Assembly: GCA_021648485.1 (NCBI GenBank)
Contig: JAKISS010000031.1
Span: 1-33,777, forward strand
Reading direction: 5' to 3'
Source of the DNA: Gammaproteobacteria bacterium
GTDB lineage: Bacteria > Pseudomonadota > Gammaproteobacteria > SZUA-152
Length of the DNA: 33,777 bases
Part shown: piece after piece, positions 14,135 to 23,432 of the stretch
Numbering within the stretch: the first letter of the stretch is position 1
Layout of the letters: every line of letters starts with the position of its first letter
Made by a program: the position numbers and the translations under genes
The notes under the pieces: generated by a model
Databases searched by the model: none
What the model was told of the DNA's origin: nothing
The model's input: the letters and a program-made list of their open reading frames with translations, nothing else

Positions 14135-17100
14135 ATGAAGCCAATTGAAAATAAAAATACGCAAGAGTATGACGAAGGATCGAGTTTGATAGAGAATCCG
14201 GTGATTAATGGCAGGGAGCGACGTGCGTATGAGCGCTATCCGGTTAATTTGCGTGCGCGGATTAATTCCCAGGAGGCCGTGGCGCGGGACTGTGTGATAC
14301 GGGATTTTTGTGTCGGGGGCATGTATCTGGTGTTTGAACAGGCCACAGAGAGTGCCCGAGTCGCGCATCTGTGTTCACCGGAAATACACAACCAGGTCAG
14401 TATTGAGTGCTCGGTGCCGGGTAGCGAGAACAGCAATCCTTTGACATTTTCCGCACAGGTGGTGCGTAAACAGGGTGATGGACTTGCCCTGCGTTTTATA
14501 AATCCTGATCTGGGTGTATTGCAAACTTTTCTGGATTATGCCCAATCCTGGCGTAAAAAAAATGATGAGCAATGTGACAGCGGGCGTTGCCCGGTATCTT
14601 TAAATAGCGAAACGTTTAATGGCAAAAAAACAAGCGAAATCATCGAGCATTGCAATCAGATGGTCAATGATACAGCTGATAGTCTGGTGGCTCGGTTTCA
14701 TGATGATGTTGTGGATTATCTGATTGAAGTTTCCAAGGCATCCCATGATATTGCTGAACAGAATGCCTATTTTGATGCCTTGAAGATACTGAATAATGCG
14801 AAAGACACGCTGGGTAAGGATTTTCTTGCGTCGCTTGAAGTGCAGCTTTCATGTTATTCGCCAGCGGTTCCTCAGTTTGTGGACAGTGACGACGGTATGG
14901 TTACGGTTAATGCGTTGTCCATTGTGGATGATGAGGTGTTTGATGATTGGCTGGCGGATACGGCTACGGTAGATTCTGTTGAGTCGCGCAATAAAGAGGT
15001 GCTGACGGAAATGGAAAAACGGTTAAGTTTGTTATATGCAGCAGAAATTAAACGAGTTAACAATCCTTACGGCCCGGCATTGTTTTCCCGCTTGTTTCAT
15101 GATGCATTGAAGCCGCTGGATCTTCGTCACAAGGTTAATCTGGCTTGTTACAAAGTGTTCAGAAATGTGTTGTTGGAATCTTTACATGGTCTGTACAAAA
15201 AAATAAACCAGTATTTTATCGATAATGATGTGATGCCGGTTATTCATTATTCGACGCCGACATCGCAGGTTGCAAAAGAAGAACCAAAAGCAGACGAAGA
15301 AGATGTTTCCGAAACGGGGTCAGGTAAAACGGATAAACCGGAGCCAGAACCACAAACAGAATCTGTAGAAAAAGATGGCGTACGTTCCGGTCAGGATTTG
15401 TATCAGTTGGTGGGTGAACTAAAAACCCTGCAACAACAGTTAAGCCAACAATTGGGCGATAAAACAGCTGCTGATCTTGCGACAGGTAAAACCTCGGCAG
15501 AGGCATTTTTCATAAAGCCTGATAAGCAAGCTGATTCTTCCGGTGAAGGTGTTGACAGGGATTACAGCCGTGATGAAGTGCAAGCTGCCCTGTCTTTGGT
15601 TGAACCTGCTTTGAGTACGGTTGCCGATAAAAATGAGATTCGTGACTTTAAATCAGAAGTCATGAAAGTATTGGGTAAACGTGCGGGGAGTAATGAAAAA
15701 TATATCGGTGTGCGTGAGAGTCGTATTATTGATGTGGCCAGTAATATTTTTCACTGGATGTCGACGGACTTGCAGGTGTCGGAAAAAATTCGCAACTGGA
15801 TTGCACAGCTTGAATTGCCGGTATTAAAAATTGCCGTTGATGACGATGCTTTGTTTACCGATCGCTCGCACCTGGTACGTCAGGTCATTAATAAAGTGGC
15901 ACAACTGGAAATGTTGGTGGATGAATCTGAGAAAGCGGATCAGCCTGCGGTGAAAAAGGCACTGGACTGGATTGTAAGTCTGGTCAATGAAGAATTTGAT
16001 GGTTCCACAGACGTGTTTGCGAGAGCGATGCACCAGCTTGATTTGCTGCTTAATGTGCAAGACAAATCATACAATACCAATTTACAAAAACTGATTGAAA
16101 CTTTTCAGCAGGAAGAAGAGGCTTTGCTGTGCGCAGGTGATGAAAATGTGTTGGTGCCGGATGTTGCCTGGGATGATGTGAGTAACGAAGAACAGGCAAT
16201 GTGGATTAAGCGTGCGGATCGTTTGCAGGAAGGGGACTGGGTGGTGTTTGGTGCTGATTCTGCCGAGCCAAAACGTTTGCGTATTGCGTGGAAAGCGCAT
16301 AAGACTCAACGTATTGTTTTTGCCAATGTGTTGGGTGCAAAAGATCTTGTGCTGCATCTGGCTGAGTTGGCGAAGGGGTTGCGTGCAGGTTCTGCTGTGG
16401 TATTGAATGGTGTTAATGAACCTGCTGTGGACAGAGCGCAATATGCTATGTTGCAAGATCTTCACCAACAGCTTTTACATCAATCAACACACGATCAATT
16501 GACGGGATTGATCAGTCGGCGTGAATTTGAAAAACGATTGAACGAAGTATTGTCTTTAGCAAAAGAAAATAAATCTCGGCATGCGGTGTGTTTTATTGAC
16601 CTGGATCAGTTTAATGTGATTAACAGTGCCTGCGGATATGAAGGTGGAGACAAACTGCTGAAAGAAATCTCAGTTTTACTGTCCGGGCAGCTCAAAGAAA
16701 ACTGGGTGTTGGCACGGCTTGGTAGTGATGAATTTGGCTTGCTGCTGAAAAATTGCGTATTAGATGATGCATTGGATTTTATGGAAGAAATGATGGAGTT
16801 AATTCAGGACTATCGTTTGCAATGGGAAAATAAACGCTTGTCTATTGGTTTTAGTATGGGGCTGGTACCTATCTCCCAGCGCAGTGAAGCAGCCAATGAA
16901 TTATTGCAGGCTGCCGAGTCCAGTTGTGGTGTGGCTAAAGAAATGGGCGGCAATCGCATACAGCTTTACAGCGCGAATCATACGGGATTATTACGGCGCA
17001 GCAAGGCGATGAAGTGGGCTGCGGAAATTGATCGTATTCTGGATGAAGATACCCTGTATTTACGTTGTCAGCGCATTGTGCCCATTGATGCTGACAGTGG

Positions 17101-17776
17101 CATAAAAGATCATTACGAAATTTTGCTGGGCGTGTGGGATTTGAATGGTGGCGATATTTCCACACCGGAATTTATCGAAGCTGCTGAGCGTTATAAGCGC
17201 ATGCCTGATGTTGATCGCTGGGTGATTAAAAATGCTTTTCGCTGGATTACTGAACATCATCAGTCTCTGGCAGACAGGATTGATATGTTTTCGATCAATC
17301 TTTCCGGGCGCTCGTTAAATGATGAAAGTTTTCTGGCTTTTTTATTAGCGCAAATTCGTGAGTCCGGGGTGCCGGTGGAAAAAATCAGTTTTGAGGTTAC
17401 TGAGACCACGGGTGTGGCGAATATTTCTGATGCGGTTGACTTTATTGGGGAAGTGAAGGCGACGGGCTGTTCATTTTCTCTGGATGATTTTGGTACGGGC
17501 ATGTCGTCTTACGCTTATCTGAAAAATTTGCCGGTGGATTATCTGAAAATAGACGGTGCTTTTGTCAAAGACATGGTGAATAACCCCAGTGACTATGCTG
17601 TGGTTAAGTCCATTTGTGAAATCGGCCATTTTATGGGTAAAAAAGTCATTGCCGAATTTGTCGAGAATGATGAAATACTGGCCTTGCTGAAAGAGCTGGG
17701 AGTGGATTATGCGCAGGGTTACGGTATCGAAAAACCGTGTATTTTGGAGGATTTGATCAAGCCCGGGGAATCATAG
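14135..17776 (+). CDS. PilZ-DUF1631-GGDEF-EAL cyclic-di-GMP protein
   Basis: This 1213-aa soluble protein has four parts. The PilZ domain (about 28-135) has R30xxxR34 and DFCVGG (57-62, cysteine in place of the usual serine). A long helical DUF1631 region (about 150-760) follows, with an acidic, proline-containing linker near 380-410. The GGDEF domain (about 790-940) carries the variant LGSDEF at 862-867. The EAL domain (about 965-1205) has E995-I-L, SINLSG, SFEVTETTG, D1117-D1118-FGTG, YLKIDG, AEFVEN (for the usual AEGVE) and Q1194. The EAL residues look sufficient for c-di-GMP hydrolysis. The cyclase motif is altered and may be inactive or regulatory. Monocistronic. Confidence 0.93.
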   Translation: MKPIENKNTQEYDEGSSLIENPVINGRERRAYERYPVNLRARINSQEAVARDCVIRDFCVGGMYLVFEQATESARVAHLCSPEIHNQVSIECSVPGSENSNPLTFSAQVVRKQGDGLALRFINPDLGVLQTFLDYAQSWRKKNDEQCDSGRCPVSLNSETFNGKKTSEIIEHCNQMVNDTADSLVARFHDDVVDYLIEVSKASHDIAEQNAYFDALKILNNAKDTLGKDFLASLEVQLSCYSPAVPQFVDSDDGMVTVNALSIVDDEVFDDWLADTATVDSVESRNKEVLTEMEKRLSLLYAAEIKRVNNPYGPALFSRLFHDALKPLDLRHKVNLACYKVFRNVLLESLHGLYKKINQYFIDNDVMPVIHYSTPTSQVAKEEPKADEEDVSETGSGKTDKPEPEPQTESVEKDGVRSGQDLYQLVGELKTLQQQLSQQLGDKTAADLATGKTSAEAFFIKPDKQADSSGEGVDRDYSRDEVQAALSLVEPALSTVADKNEIRDFKSEVMKVLGKRAGSNEKYIGVRESRIIDVASNIFHWMSTDLQVSEKIRNWIAQLELPVLKIAVDDDALFTDRSHLVRQVINKVAQLEMLVDESEKADQPAVKKALDWIVSLVNEEFDGSTDVFARAMHQLDLLLNVQDKSYNTNLQKLIETFQQEEEALLCAGDENVLVPDVAWDDVSNEEQAMWIKRADRLQEGDWVVFGADSAEPKRLRIAWKAHKTQRIVFANVLGAKDLVLHLAELAKGLRAGSAVVLNGVNEPAVDRAQYAMLQDLHQQLLHQSTHDQLTGLISRREFEKRLNEVLSLAKENKSRHAVCFIDLDQFNVINSACGYEGGDKLLKEISVLLSGQLKENWVLARLGSDEFGLLLKNCVLDDALDFMEEMMELIQDYRLQWENKRLSIGFSMGLVPISQRSEAANELLQAAESSCGVAKEMGGNRIQLYSANHTGLLRRSKAMKWAAEIDRILDEDTLYLRCQRIVPIDADSGIKDHYEILLGVWDLNGGDISTPEFIEAAERYKRMPDVDRWVIKNAFRWITEHHQSLADRIDMFSINLSGRSLNDESFLAFLLAQIRESGVPVEKISFEVTETTGVANISDAVDFIGEVKATGCSFSLDDFGTGMSSYAYLKNLPVDYLKIDGAFVKDMVNNPSDYAVVKSICEIGHFMGKKVIAEFVENDEILALLKELGVDYAQGYGIEKPCILEDLIKPGES

Positions 17777-17852
17777 TGTGCCGGGCTTTGTGCGGGTACG
17801 ATCCGTTGCACAGCACTGCAGTCGTTGTTTATCCACAGAAAATCGTGGTTAA

Positions 17853-18758
17853 ATGCAGCTTATGAGCTGGAATAAACAAACAAAAATTGCTTTATTTGGC
17901 ACGGGCCTTATGGGTGCGCCACTGACCGAACGGTTGCTGGATGCCGGTTACAAGGTGGTGGTGTGGAACCGAAGCCCGGAGAAACTGGAACCGCTAGTGG
18001 CCAAAGGTGCATTGGCCGCAGAAACACCCGCGCAAGCGGTGCGGTCTGCTGAGGTGCTCGTGACCTGGCTGACAGATCAGCGAGCGATTCAGGAAGTATT
18101 ATTTCCTGCGGAGCGAGCCAGTTTGCTGGCGGGAAAAACCATTTTGCAAATGGCAACGATTGGTCCGTCGCACAGCCGTGGATTGGAGGATGCCGCCATC
18201 GCCCATGGCGCACAATACCTGGAAGCACCGGTGTTGGGCAGTATTCCTGAGGCGAAAAAAGGTAGCTTGTTGTTAATGGTCGGTGCGACACCGGTACAGT
18301 TTGAGCGCTTTCAACCTCTGCTGTCAGTGTTTGGTGAAAATCCGGTACATGTGGGCCCGGTGGGGCAGGCCGCAGCCATGAAACTGGCTTTTAATCAGCT
18401 TATTGCCGGGCTCACTGCCAGTTTCAGTCTCAGTCTTGGGCTCATCCAGAAGGAAGGTGTGCGCGTTGAGTTATTCATGGATATGCTGCGTGACTCAGCT
18501 TTGTATGCACCCACGTTTGACAAAAAACTGTTGCGTATGCTGGATCGGGATTATGACAACCCCAATTTCCCCACCCGTCATTTGCTGAAAGATACGGATC
18601 TGTTTCTTGATGCCGCAGACGAACATGGTCTCACTGCGGCCTGTTTGCAAGGAGTGCGTGATACCGTGGCTATTGCTTTGGCCAAGGGGCTGGCAGATAC
18701 AGATTATTCTGCAATCAACGAGGTCATTCATCCGCCGACGGTGATCCCGCAGAAATAA
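17853..18758 (+). CDS. Beta-hydroxyacid dehydrogenase (3-HIBDH/glyoxylate reductase family)
   Basis: This 301-aa NAD(P)-dependent oxidoreductase has an N-terminal Rossmann fold with IALFGTGLMGAPLTERL (GxGxMG) and VVVWNRSPEK. The arginine at the end of the second strand suggests preference for NADPH. The substrate motif APVLGSIPEAKKGSLLLMVG and the catalytic lysine in GQAAAMKLAFNQLIAGL follow, then a helical C-terminal domain with the usual KDTDLFLDAADEHGL. It could reduce glyoxylate, succinic semialdehyde or a related acid; the sequence does not decide. Start is ATG 17853 or ATG 17862 (MSWNKQ). It stands between the c-di-GMP gene and the ABC operon. Confidence 0.85.
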   Translation: MQLMSWNKQTKIALFGTGLMGAPLTERLLDAGYKVVVWNRSPEKLEPLVAKGALAAETPAQAVRSAEVLVTWLTDQRAIQEVLFPAERASLLAGKTILQMATIGPSHSRGLEDAAIAHGAQYLEAPVLGSIPEAKKGSLLLMVGATPVQFERFQPLLSVFGENPVHVGPVGQAAAMKLAFNQLIAGLTASFSLSLGLIQKEGVRVELFMDMLRDSALYAPTFDKKLLRMLDRDYDNPNFPTRHLLKDTDLFLDAADEHGLTAACLQGVRDTVAIALAKGLADTDYSAINEVIHPPTVIPQK

Positions 18759-18954
18759 GCCCCACTTTCTCCTTGTACAAAACTGTGTAGTCTTGGCGGT
18801 GTATCAGTCTTGCAAGGTGATTTATACCCCACAGTGCTTGCTCTGCGCACAGTCCTTGTCCCTGCGGGAAATCCCCATTATGCTTGGCGCTGCTTAAGGA
18901 TACGCTTAATTCACATTTAAGTTGCATATTTCAATAACAGGGTAAGCCGATACG

Positions 18955-20844
18955 ATGGGTCGTCATTTTTCTATCAAGGATTTTTCGTTATTTTCATTTC
19001 TGGTTGTGTTGATGGTCATCATGTTGCTGTCTATGTACATGGTAGACCGGCAATGGAGTAAAATGGCCCAGATGCAGCGCTTGATGGACGAGCAGGCCAA
19101 GGATCTAAGACAGGTGCATGGGCTGTTGCGTAATATTGAGAAAGATCTGCGTAACGGTCAGGTTGCTGTTGCTTCCGCACCTCAAAATGCGGGCATCAAA
19201 ACAAACTCTGACAAGAAAACCTCTGATGCTTTTCGTCGTGCCATCCTGGCAACGCAGCAAGATGACTACCAGGAAGGGGACTGGTATGTGCAAGCTATCG
19301 CCACGGGGTTGAAAACCATTACTCCCCTGATTTCCCAGGATGTTTATTCCGCCAATATTCAGTCTTATGTACTGGAGTCATTGTTAACGCGTGACCCGGA
19401 TACTCTGGAGTGGGTGGGTTTGATCGCCAAAGACTGGCAGATGCATGAGGATGGTTTAACGTTTACCTTTAATTTACGTGAAGATGTCAGTTTTTCAGAT
19501 GGGACACCATTGAATGCTGAAGATGTGGCATTCAGCTATCAATTTATTATGGATGAGCGCATCGCGGCACCGCGCAGCCGGGCTTATTTTGAGAAAATTG
19601 AGAGTGTGATTGCTTTAGACAAATTTACGGTTGAGTTCAAATACAAGGAACCCTATTTTAACGCACTGTCTTTGGCCGGGGGTATGTCGATACTGGCCCG
19701 ACATTTTTATGAACCCTATCTGGATAAAGCAGAAGAATTTAACCAGTCAAAGGGTTTGCTATTGGGCTCAGGGCCATATCGTTTGGCTGACCCCAAAGGC
19801 TGGACGCCAGACCAGGGACTGGTTGAGGTGGACCGGAATCCCCGGTACTGGGGGACAGTACAACCCTCTTTTGACCGGATTTTATGGAAAGTGATTGAAA
19901 ACGACAGCGCCCGGTTGACCACTTTCCGTAATGGAGAAATTGATGTTTACAGTGCAAGACCCAGGGAATATCAAAACCTGCTGAAAGACGATGAGCTGAT
20001 CAAGCGCACCCGGCATTTTGAATACATGAGTCCTTCTGCGGGCTACAGTTATATTGGCTGGAATCAGAACAGGTCAGGAAAAGTAACGCGCTTTGCGGAT
20101 AAAAGAGTGCGTCAGGCAATGACTTATCTTACCGACAGACAACGCATTATCGATGAAATCATGTTGGGTTATGGTGAAATAGCAATAAGTCCCTTTAACC
20201 CAAGAAGCAAACAACATGACCCGGCACTCAGTCCCAGAAAATTTGATCTGAAAAAGGCGCAACAACTGCTGGCTGAAGCAGGTTATCGGGACACGAACGG
20301 TGACGGCATCATCGAAGATCAATCCGGTACACCCTTTGAGTTTGAGCTGGTTTATTTTCAAGGTAATGAAGATACAAAACGCATTGTTCTGTTTTTAAAG
20401 GATCTTTATGCGAGTGCGGGCATTTTGATGAAACCCAAGGCGACGGAATGGTCAGTGATGCTGGATTTGTTGGGCAAGCGGGATTTTGATGCGATTTCTC
20501 TGGGCTGGTCCAGTGGCATAGAAACCGATATTTATCAGATGTTTCATGGTAAACAGGTCGAAAATAATGGTGATAACTTTATCCATTATAAAAACCCGGA
20601 GCTGGATACATTAATTGATCAGGCGCGTGCCACCGTCGATGAAGAAAAACGTATGCCGATATGGCAGCAGGCTGAAAATATTATGTTTCAGGATCAGCCC
20701 TATACTTTTTTAATGCGTCGTCAAACGATGGCCTTTATTGATAAACGCATGAAGAACGTCACTATTACCAAAATGGGTTTAAACAGTGCTGCGGTACCGG
20801 TTGAGTGGTATGTGCCGAAAACACAACAAAAATACTCCCGTTAA
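18955..20844 (+). CDS. Membrane-anchored peptide-type ABC substrate-binding protein
   Basis: This 629-aa family 5 (DppA/OppA-like) binding protein captures peptides or similar solutes for the importer encoded downstream. It starts with one uncleaved-looking transmembrane helix (about 11-30, no signal-peptidase or lipobox site) and a coiled-coil segment (about 34-66, MAQMQRLMDEQAKDLRQVHGLLRNIEKDL). The solute-binding fold follows, with LTFTFNLREDVSFSDGTPLNAEDV, a hallmark of the family, and FADKRVRQAMTYLTDRQ. Most relatives are secreted or lipidated, so a helix-plus-coiled-coil tether is unusual. First gene of a four-gene operon; ATG 18955 follows GGGTAAG. Confidence 0.9.
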   Translation: MGRHFSIKDFSLFSFLVVLMVIMLLSMYMVDRQWSKMAQMQRLMDEQAKDLRQVHGLLRNIEKDLRNGQVAVASAPQNAGIKTNSDKKTSDAFRRAILATQQDDYQEGDWYVQAIATGLKTITPLISQDVYSANIQSYVLESLLTRDPDTLEWVGLIAKDWQMHEDGLTFTFNLREDVSFSDGTPLNAEDVAFSYQFIMDERIAAPRSRAYFEKIESVIALDKFTVEFKYKEPYFNALSLAGGMSILARHFYEPYLDKAEEFNQSKGLLLGSGPYRLADPKGWTPDQGLVEVDRNPRYWGTVQPSFDRILWKVIENDSARLTTFRNGEIDVYSARPREYQNLLKDDELIKRTRHFEYMSPSAGYSYIGWNQNRSGKVTRFADKRVRQAMTYLTDRQRIIDEIMLGYGEIAISPFNPRSKQHDPALSPRKFDLKKAQQLLAEAGYRDTNGDGIIEDQSGTPFEFELVYFQGNEDTKRIVLFLKDLYASAGILMKPKATEWSVMLDLLGKRDFDAISLGWSSGIETDIYQMFHGKQVENNGDNFIHYKNPELDTLIDQARATVDEEKRMPIWQQAENIMFQDQPYTFLMRRQTMAFIDKRMKNVTITKMGLNSAAVPVEWYVPKTQQKYSR

Positions 20845-20863
20845 GTATTGGTGAATAACCTAG

Positions 20864-22249
20864 ATGTCTACCTATATTATACGTCGGCTTTTGTTGATGA
20901 TTCCCACTTTGCTGGGCATTACATTGGTTGTTTTTATTGTCATGGCCTCAGCCCCGGGGGGCATCAGTACGCAAAGTCTGGTTGAAGGTCAGAACCTGGA
21001 CCCACAAGCCAAAAAGGCACTGGAGGATTATTATAATAAACTCTATGGCCTGGATTCTCCCGCACATATTCAATATTTACGATGGTTAAATAACGTCTCT
21101 CCTGTGGGTTTTACTTTTGATGATGCAGGGGAGCTGGATGGCTTTTCCCTGTTTAAGGGGTCCTATCTGGGCATGAGCTTTCGCTATGGGCGACCTGTTA
21201 CTGATTTGATTGCTGAAAGAGTGCCTATTACCGCGCTGCTGAATATTATTTCGATACCCATTATTTACATTATTGCAGTTGCTATTGGTGTGCGTGCCGC
21301 GACCCAAAGAGGGCAGGTTTTTGATGTAGGCTCCAGTGCCACGATGCTGGGTTTATGGTCGATTCCAACCATGTTGACGGGTGTATTGTTGATTGGTTTT
21401 TTTGCGAGTGATCAGTATTGGCGTTGGTTTCCTACGTCAGGGCTCAATGACCGGGTGGCGCTGGATATGGTGTTTTTGCCGCATTGGGGGTCGTTGTCGG
21501 ATGTTCTCATACTGATGCTTTCTGTTTTGTTTGCTACGGCATTTTTTATCTGGATGAGTCGTTGGAGTAAACCCCATGCACGAGCGGCCTGTTTCGCGGT
21601 TGTGGGTTTGGTTGCCGGTTTTTTTATGGCGGATGCCTTGCCGGAAAAAGAGCAGGGAGTGATAACCTACCTGATGTTGATTTCGCTTGCAGCAGCGTTG
21701 TTTGGTGCTGTGGCCTATGCACAATATTCGGTGATGCGGGTCTTTTTTATGGGCTTGGTCGGGTTAGGCATTGGTTTTATTGTCGCGGCCTATTTTCAGG
21801 AAGGACCGTTTATTCGGGGGTTTTTACTTGACCGTGCATGGCATCTTGTCTTGCCCGTACTTTGTTTAACCTATGGTGGTTTTGCCTTTTTATCAAAATT
21901 AACACGCACCGCCATGTTGGAGAATTTACTCTCTGATTATGCACGAACCGCCAGAGCCAAAGGTGTCAGTGACAAGGATGTATTATGGCGACACGTTTTT
22001 CGTAATAGTCTACTGCCCCTGATTACCGTTTCTGCCAGTCTGTTGCCAAGTTTGCTGGGTGGTTCGGTGATTGTTGAAAGTATTTTCAGTATCGACGGCA
22101 TGGGTAAGCTGGCTGTTGAAGCGGTGAAAGGCCGGGACAGGGAGCTGGTGTTGTCGATTACATTGATCAGCGGGTTGTTAACGCTGTTAAGCTATCTGAT
22201 TGCAGATCTTTGTTATGCCATTGCCGATCCGAGAGTGAGTTATGAGTAG
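20864..22249 (+). CDS. ABC transporter permease, DppB-like, enlarged
   Basis: This 461-aa inner-membrane permease has the DppB-like N-terminus (IIRRLLLMIPTLLGITLVVFIVMASAPGG). Near the C-terminus is the cytoplasmic coupling loop ARTARAKGVSDKDVLWRHVFRNSLLPL (EAA-type), which contacts the ATPase. Typical DppB proteins are 300-365 aa. Here an extra ~110 residues (about 210-320) contain three or four additional hydrophobic segments between the usual helices. The gene follows the binding protein by 19 bp and overlaps the next permease by 8 bp, so translation is probably coupled. Confidence 0.92.
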   Translation: MSTYIIRRLLLMIPTLLGITLVVFIVMASAPGGISTQSLVEGQNLDPQAKKALEDYYNKLYGLDSPAHIQYLRWLNNVSPVGFTFDDAGELDGFSLFKGSYLGMSFRYGRPVTDLIAERVPITALLNIISIPIIYIIAVAIGVRAATQRGQVFDVGSSATMLGLWSIPTMLTGVLLIGFFASDQYWRWFPTSGLNDRVALDMVFLPHWGSLSDVLILMLSVLFATAFFIWMSRWSKPHARAACFAVVGLVAGFFMADALPEKEQGVITYLMLISLAAALFGAVAYAQYSVMRVFFMGLVGLGIGFIVAAYFQEGPFIRGFLLDRAWHLVLPVLCLTYGGFAFLSKLTRTAMLENLLSDYARTARAKGVSDKDVLWRHVFRNSLLPLITVSASLLPSLLGGSVIVESIFSIDGMGKLAVEAVKGRDRELVLSITLISGLLTLLSYLIADLCYAIADPRVSYE

Positions 22250-23429
22250 TATTGATGCGTCAAATATCCGGCCTGCTGAAGCCGGTTATGCCAAAAAAGT
22301 GATGCGCGATGTGTTTTCCCGTGTGGGTGCAAAACTGGGACTGACCTGGATTGCAATTATTGCCTTTGCTGCTGTTTTTGCTCCGTTCTTGGCAAATTCT
22401 CACCCTTTATTGCTCAGTATTAATGGTGAGATCAGCAGCCCTGCACTGCGTTTTTTAACGTCAGGGGATGTGACGATACTGGGTGTGTTTATTTGTGTTG
22501 TTGTGCTCTATTTTCTTCACTTATCCTTCACAAAAAATATCGCGGTTCTGGCGGTTGTTGGCGGTGGTATTGCATTATTAAGTGTTATTTTTGTTAATCC
22601 GCTCCAGTTGACGGTTTACGAACAGTATCGTGTTAACGAAGCGGCTGAAAATTATGACTGGATTATTCGCGCACCCATTCCGTATTCACCCAAAGATTAT
22701 ATACGGGAACAAGGCGATACCGGACTGGAAGCCCCTTTAAGTGATGAGCATCGTGTTCATCTTATGGGAACTGAAGAGAATGGTGCAGATGTGTTAAGCC
22801 GGATGATACATGCCTCACGCATTGCATTGGCCATTGGCTTTATTGCGACGGGGATTGCGCTGTTTATTGGGGTTATTCTGGGCGGCTTGATGGGTTATTT
22901 TTCCGGTATCGTGGACATGATCGGCATGCGCCTGGTGGAGATATTTGAAGCAGTGCCCACTCTGTTTTTATTGCTGATTTTTGTGGCTTTTTTTGAGCGC
23001 AGTTTATACGTGATGATGATCATTATCGGCATAACCGGCTGGCCGGGTTATGCCCGGTATGTGCGCGCCGAGTTTTTGCGTTTACGGCAGCAGGAATTTG
23101 TGCAGGCAGCCATTGTCTGTGGTTTGCCGCTGCGATCTATTTTGTTTCGCCATATGCTGCCCAACGGTATGGCACCGATTTTAGTTGCGGCCAGTTTCGG
23201 TGTGGCTTCAGCCATTCTTGCAGAGGCGACGTTAAGCTTTCTGGGGTTGGGGTTGGTTGATAATCCGTCATGGGGACAGATGTTAAACCAGTCTGTACAG
23301 TCTTCTACCTTTAACTGGTGGATGGCCGCTTTTCCGGGTGGCGCGATATTCTTAACGGTATTTGCCTATAACCTGATTGGCGAATCGATGCGCGATGCGA
23401 TTGACCCTCACCTGAAACGCAAGATCTGA
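22242..23429 (+). CDS. ABC transporter permease, DppC-like, enlarged
   Basis: This 395-aa inner-membrane partner of the preceding permease has a first helix near 36-54. A non-standard stretch (about 60-130) adds two hydrophobic segments (VTILGVFICVVVLYFLHL and IAVLAVVGGGIALLSVIFV) before the usual HLMGTEENGADVLSRMIHASR element that starts the core domain. The coupling loop is RAEFLRLRQQEFVQAAIVCGLPLRSILFRHMLPN. Ordinary DppC or YejE proteins are about 300-340 aa. Both permeases carry extra membrane segments, which suggests these pack together or against the binding-protein anchor. It ends 3 bp before the ATPase gene. Confidence 0.92.
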   Translation: MSSIDASNIRPAEAGYAKKVMRDVFSRVGAKLGLTWIAIIAFAAVFAPFLANSHPLLLSINGEISSPALRFLTSGDVTILGVFICVVVLYFLHLSFTKNIAVLAVVGGGIALLSVIFVNPLQLTVYEQYRVNEAAENYDWIIRAPIPYSPKDYIREQGDTGLEAPLSDEHRVHLMGTEENGADVLSRMIHASRIALAIGFIATGIALFIGVILGGLMGYFSGIVDMIGMRLVEIFEAVPTLFLLLIFVAFFERSLYVMMIIIGITGWPGYARYVRAEFLRLRQQEFVQAAIVCGLPLRSILFRHMLPNGMAPILVAASFGVASAILAEATLSFLGLGLVDNPSWGQMLNQSVQSSTFNWWMAAFPGGAIFLTVFAYNLIGESMRDAIDPHLKRKI

Positions 23430-23432
23430 ATA

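Noticed and set aside
15310-15330. GGGGTCAGGT motif inside the c-di-GMP gene as another RAYT-type end
   Set aside because: Only ten bases match, within an intact coding region and with no partner repeat.
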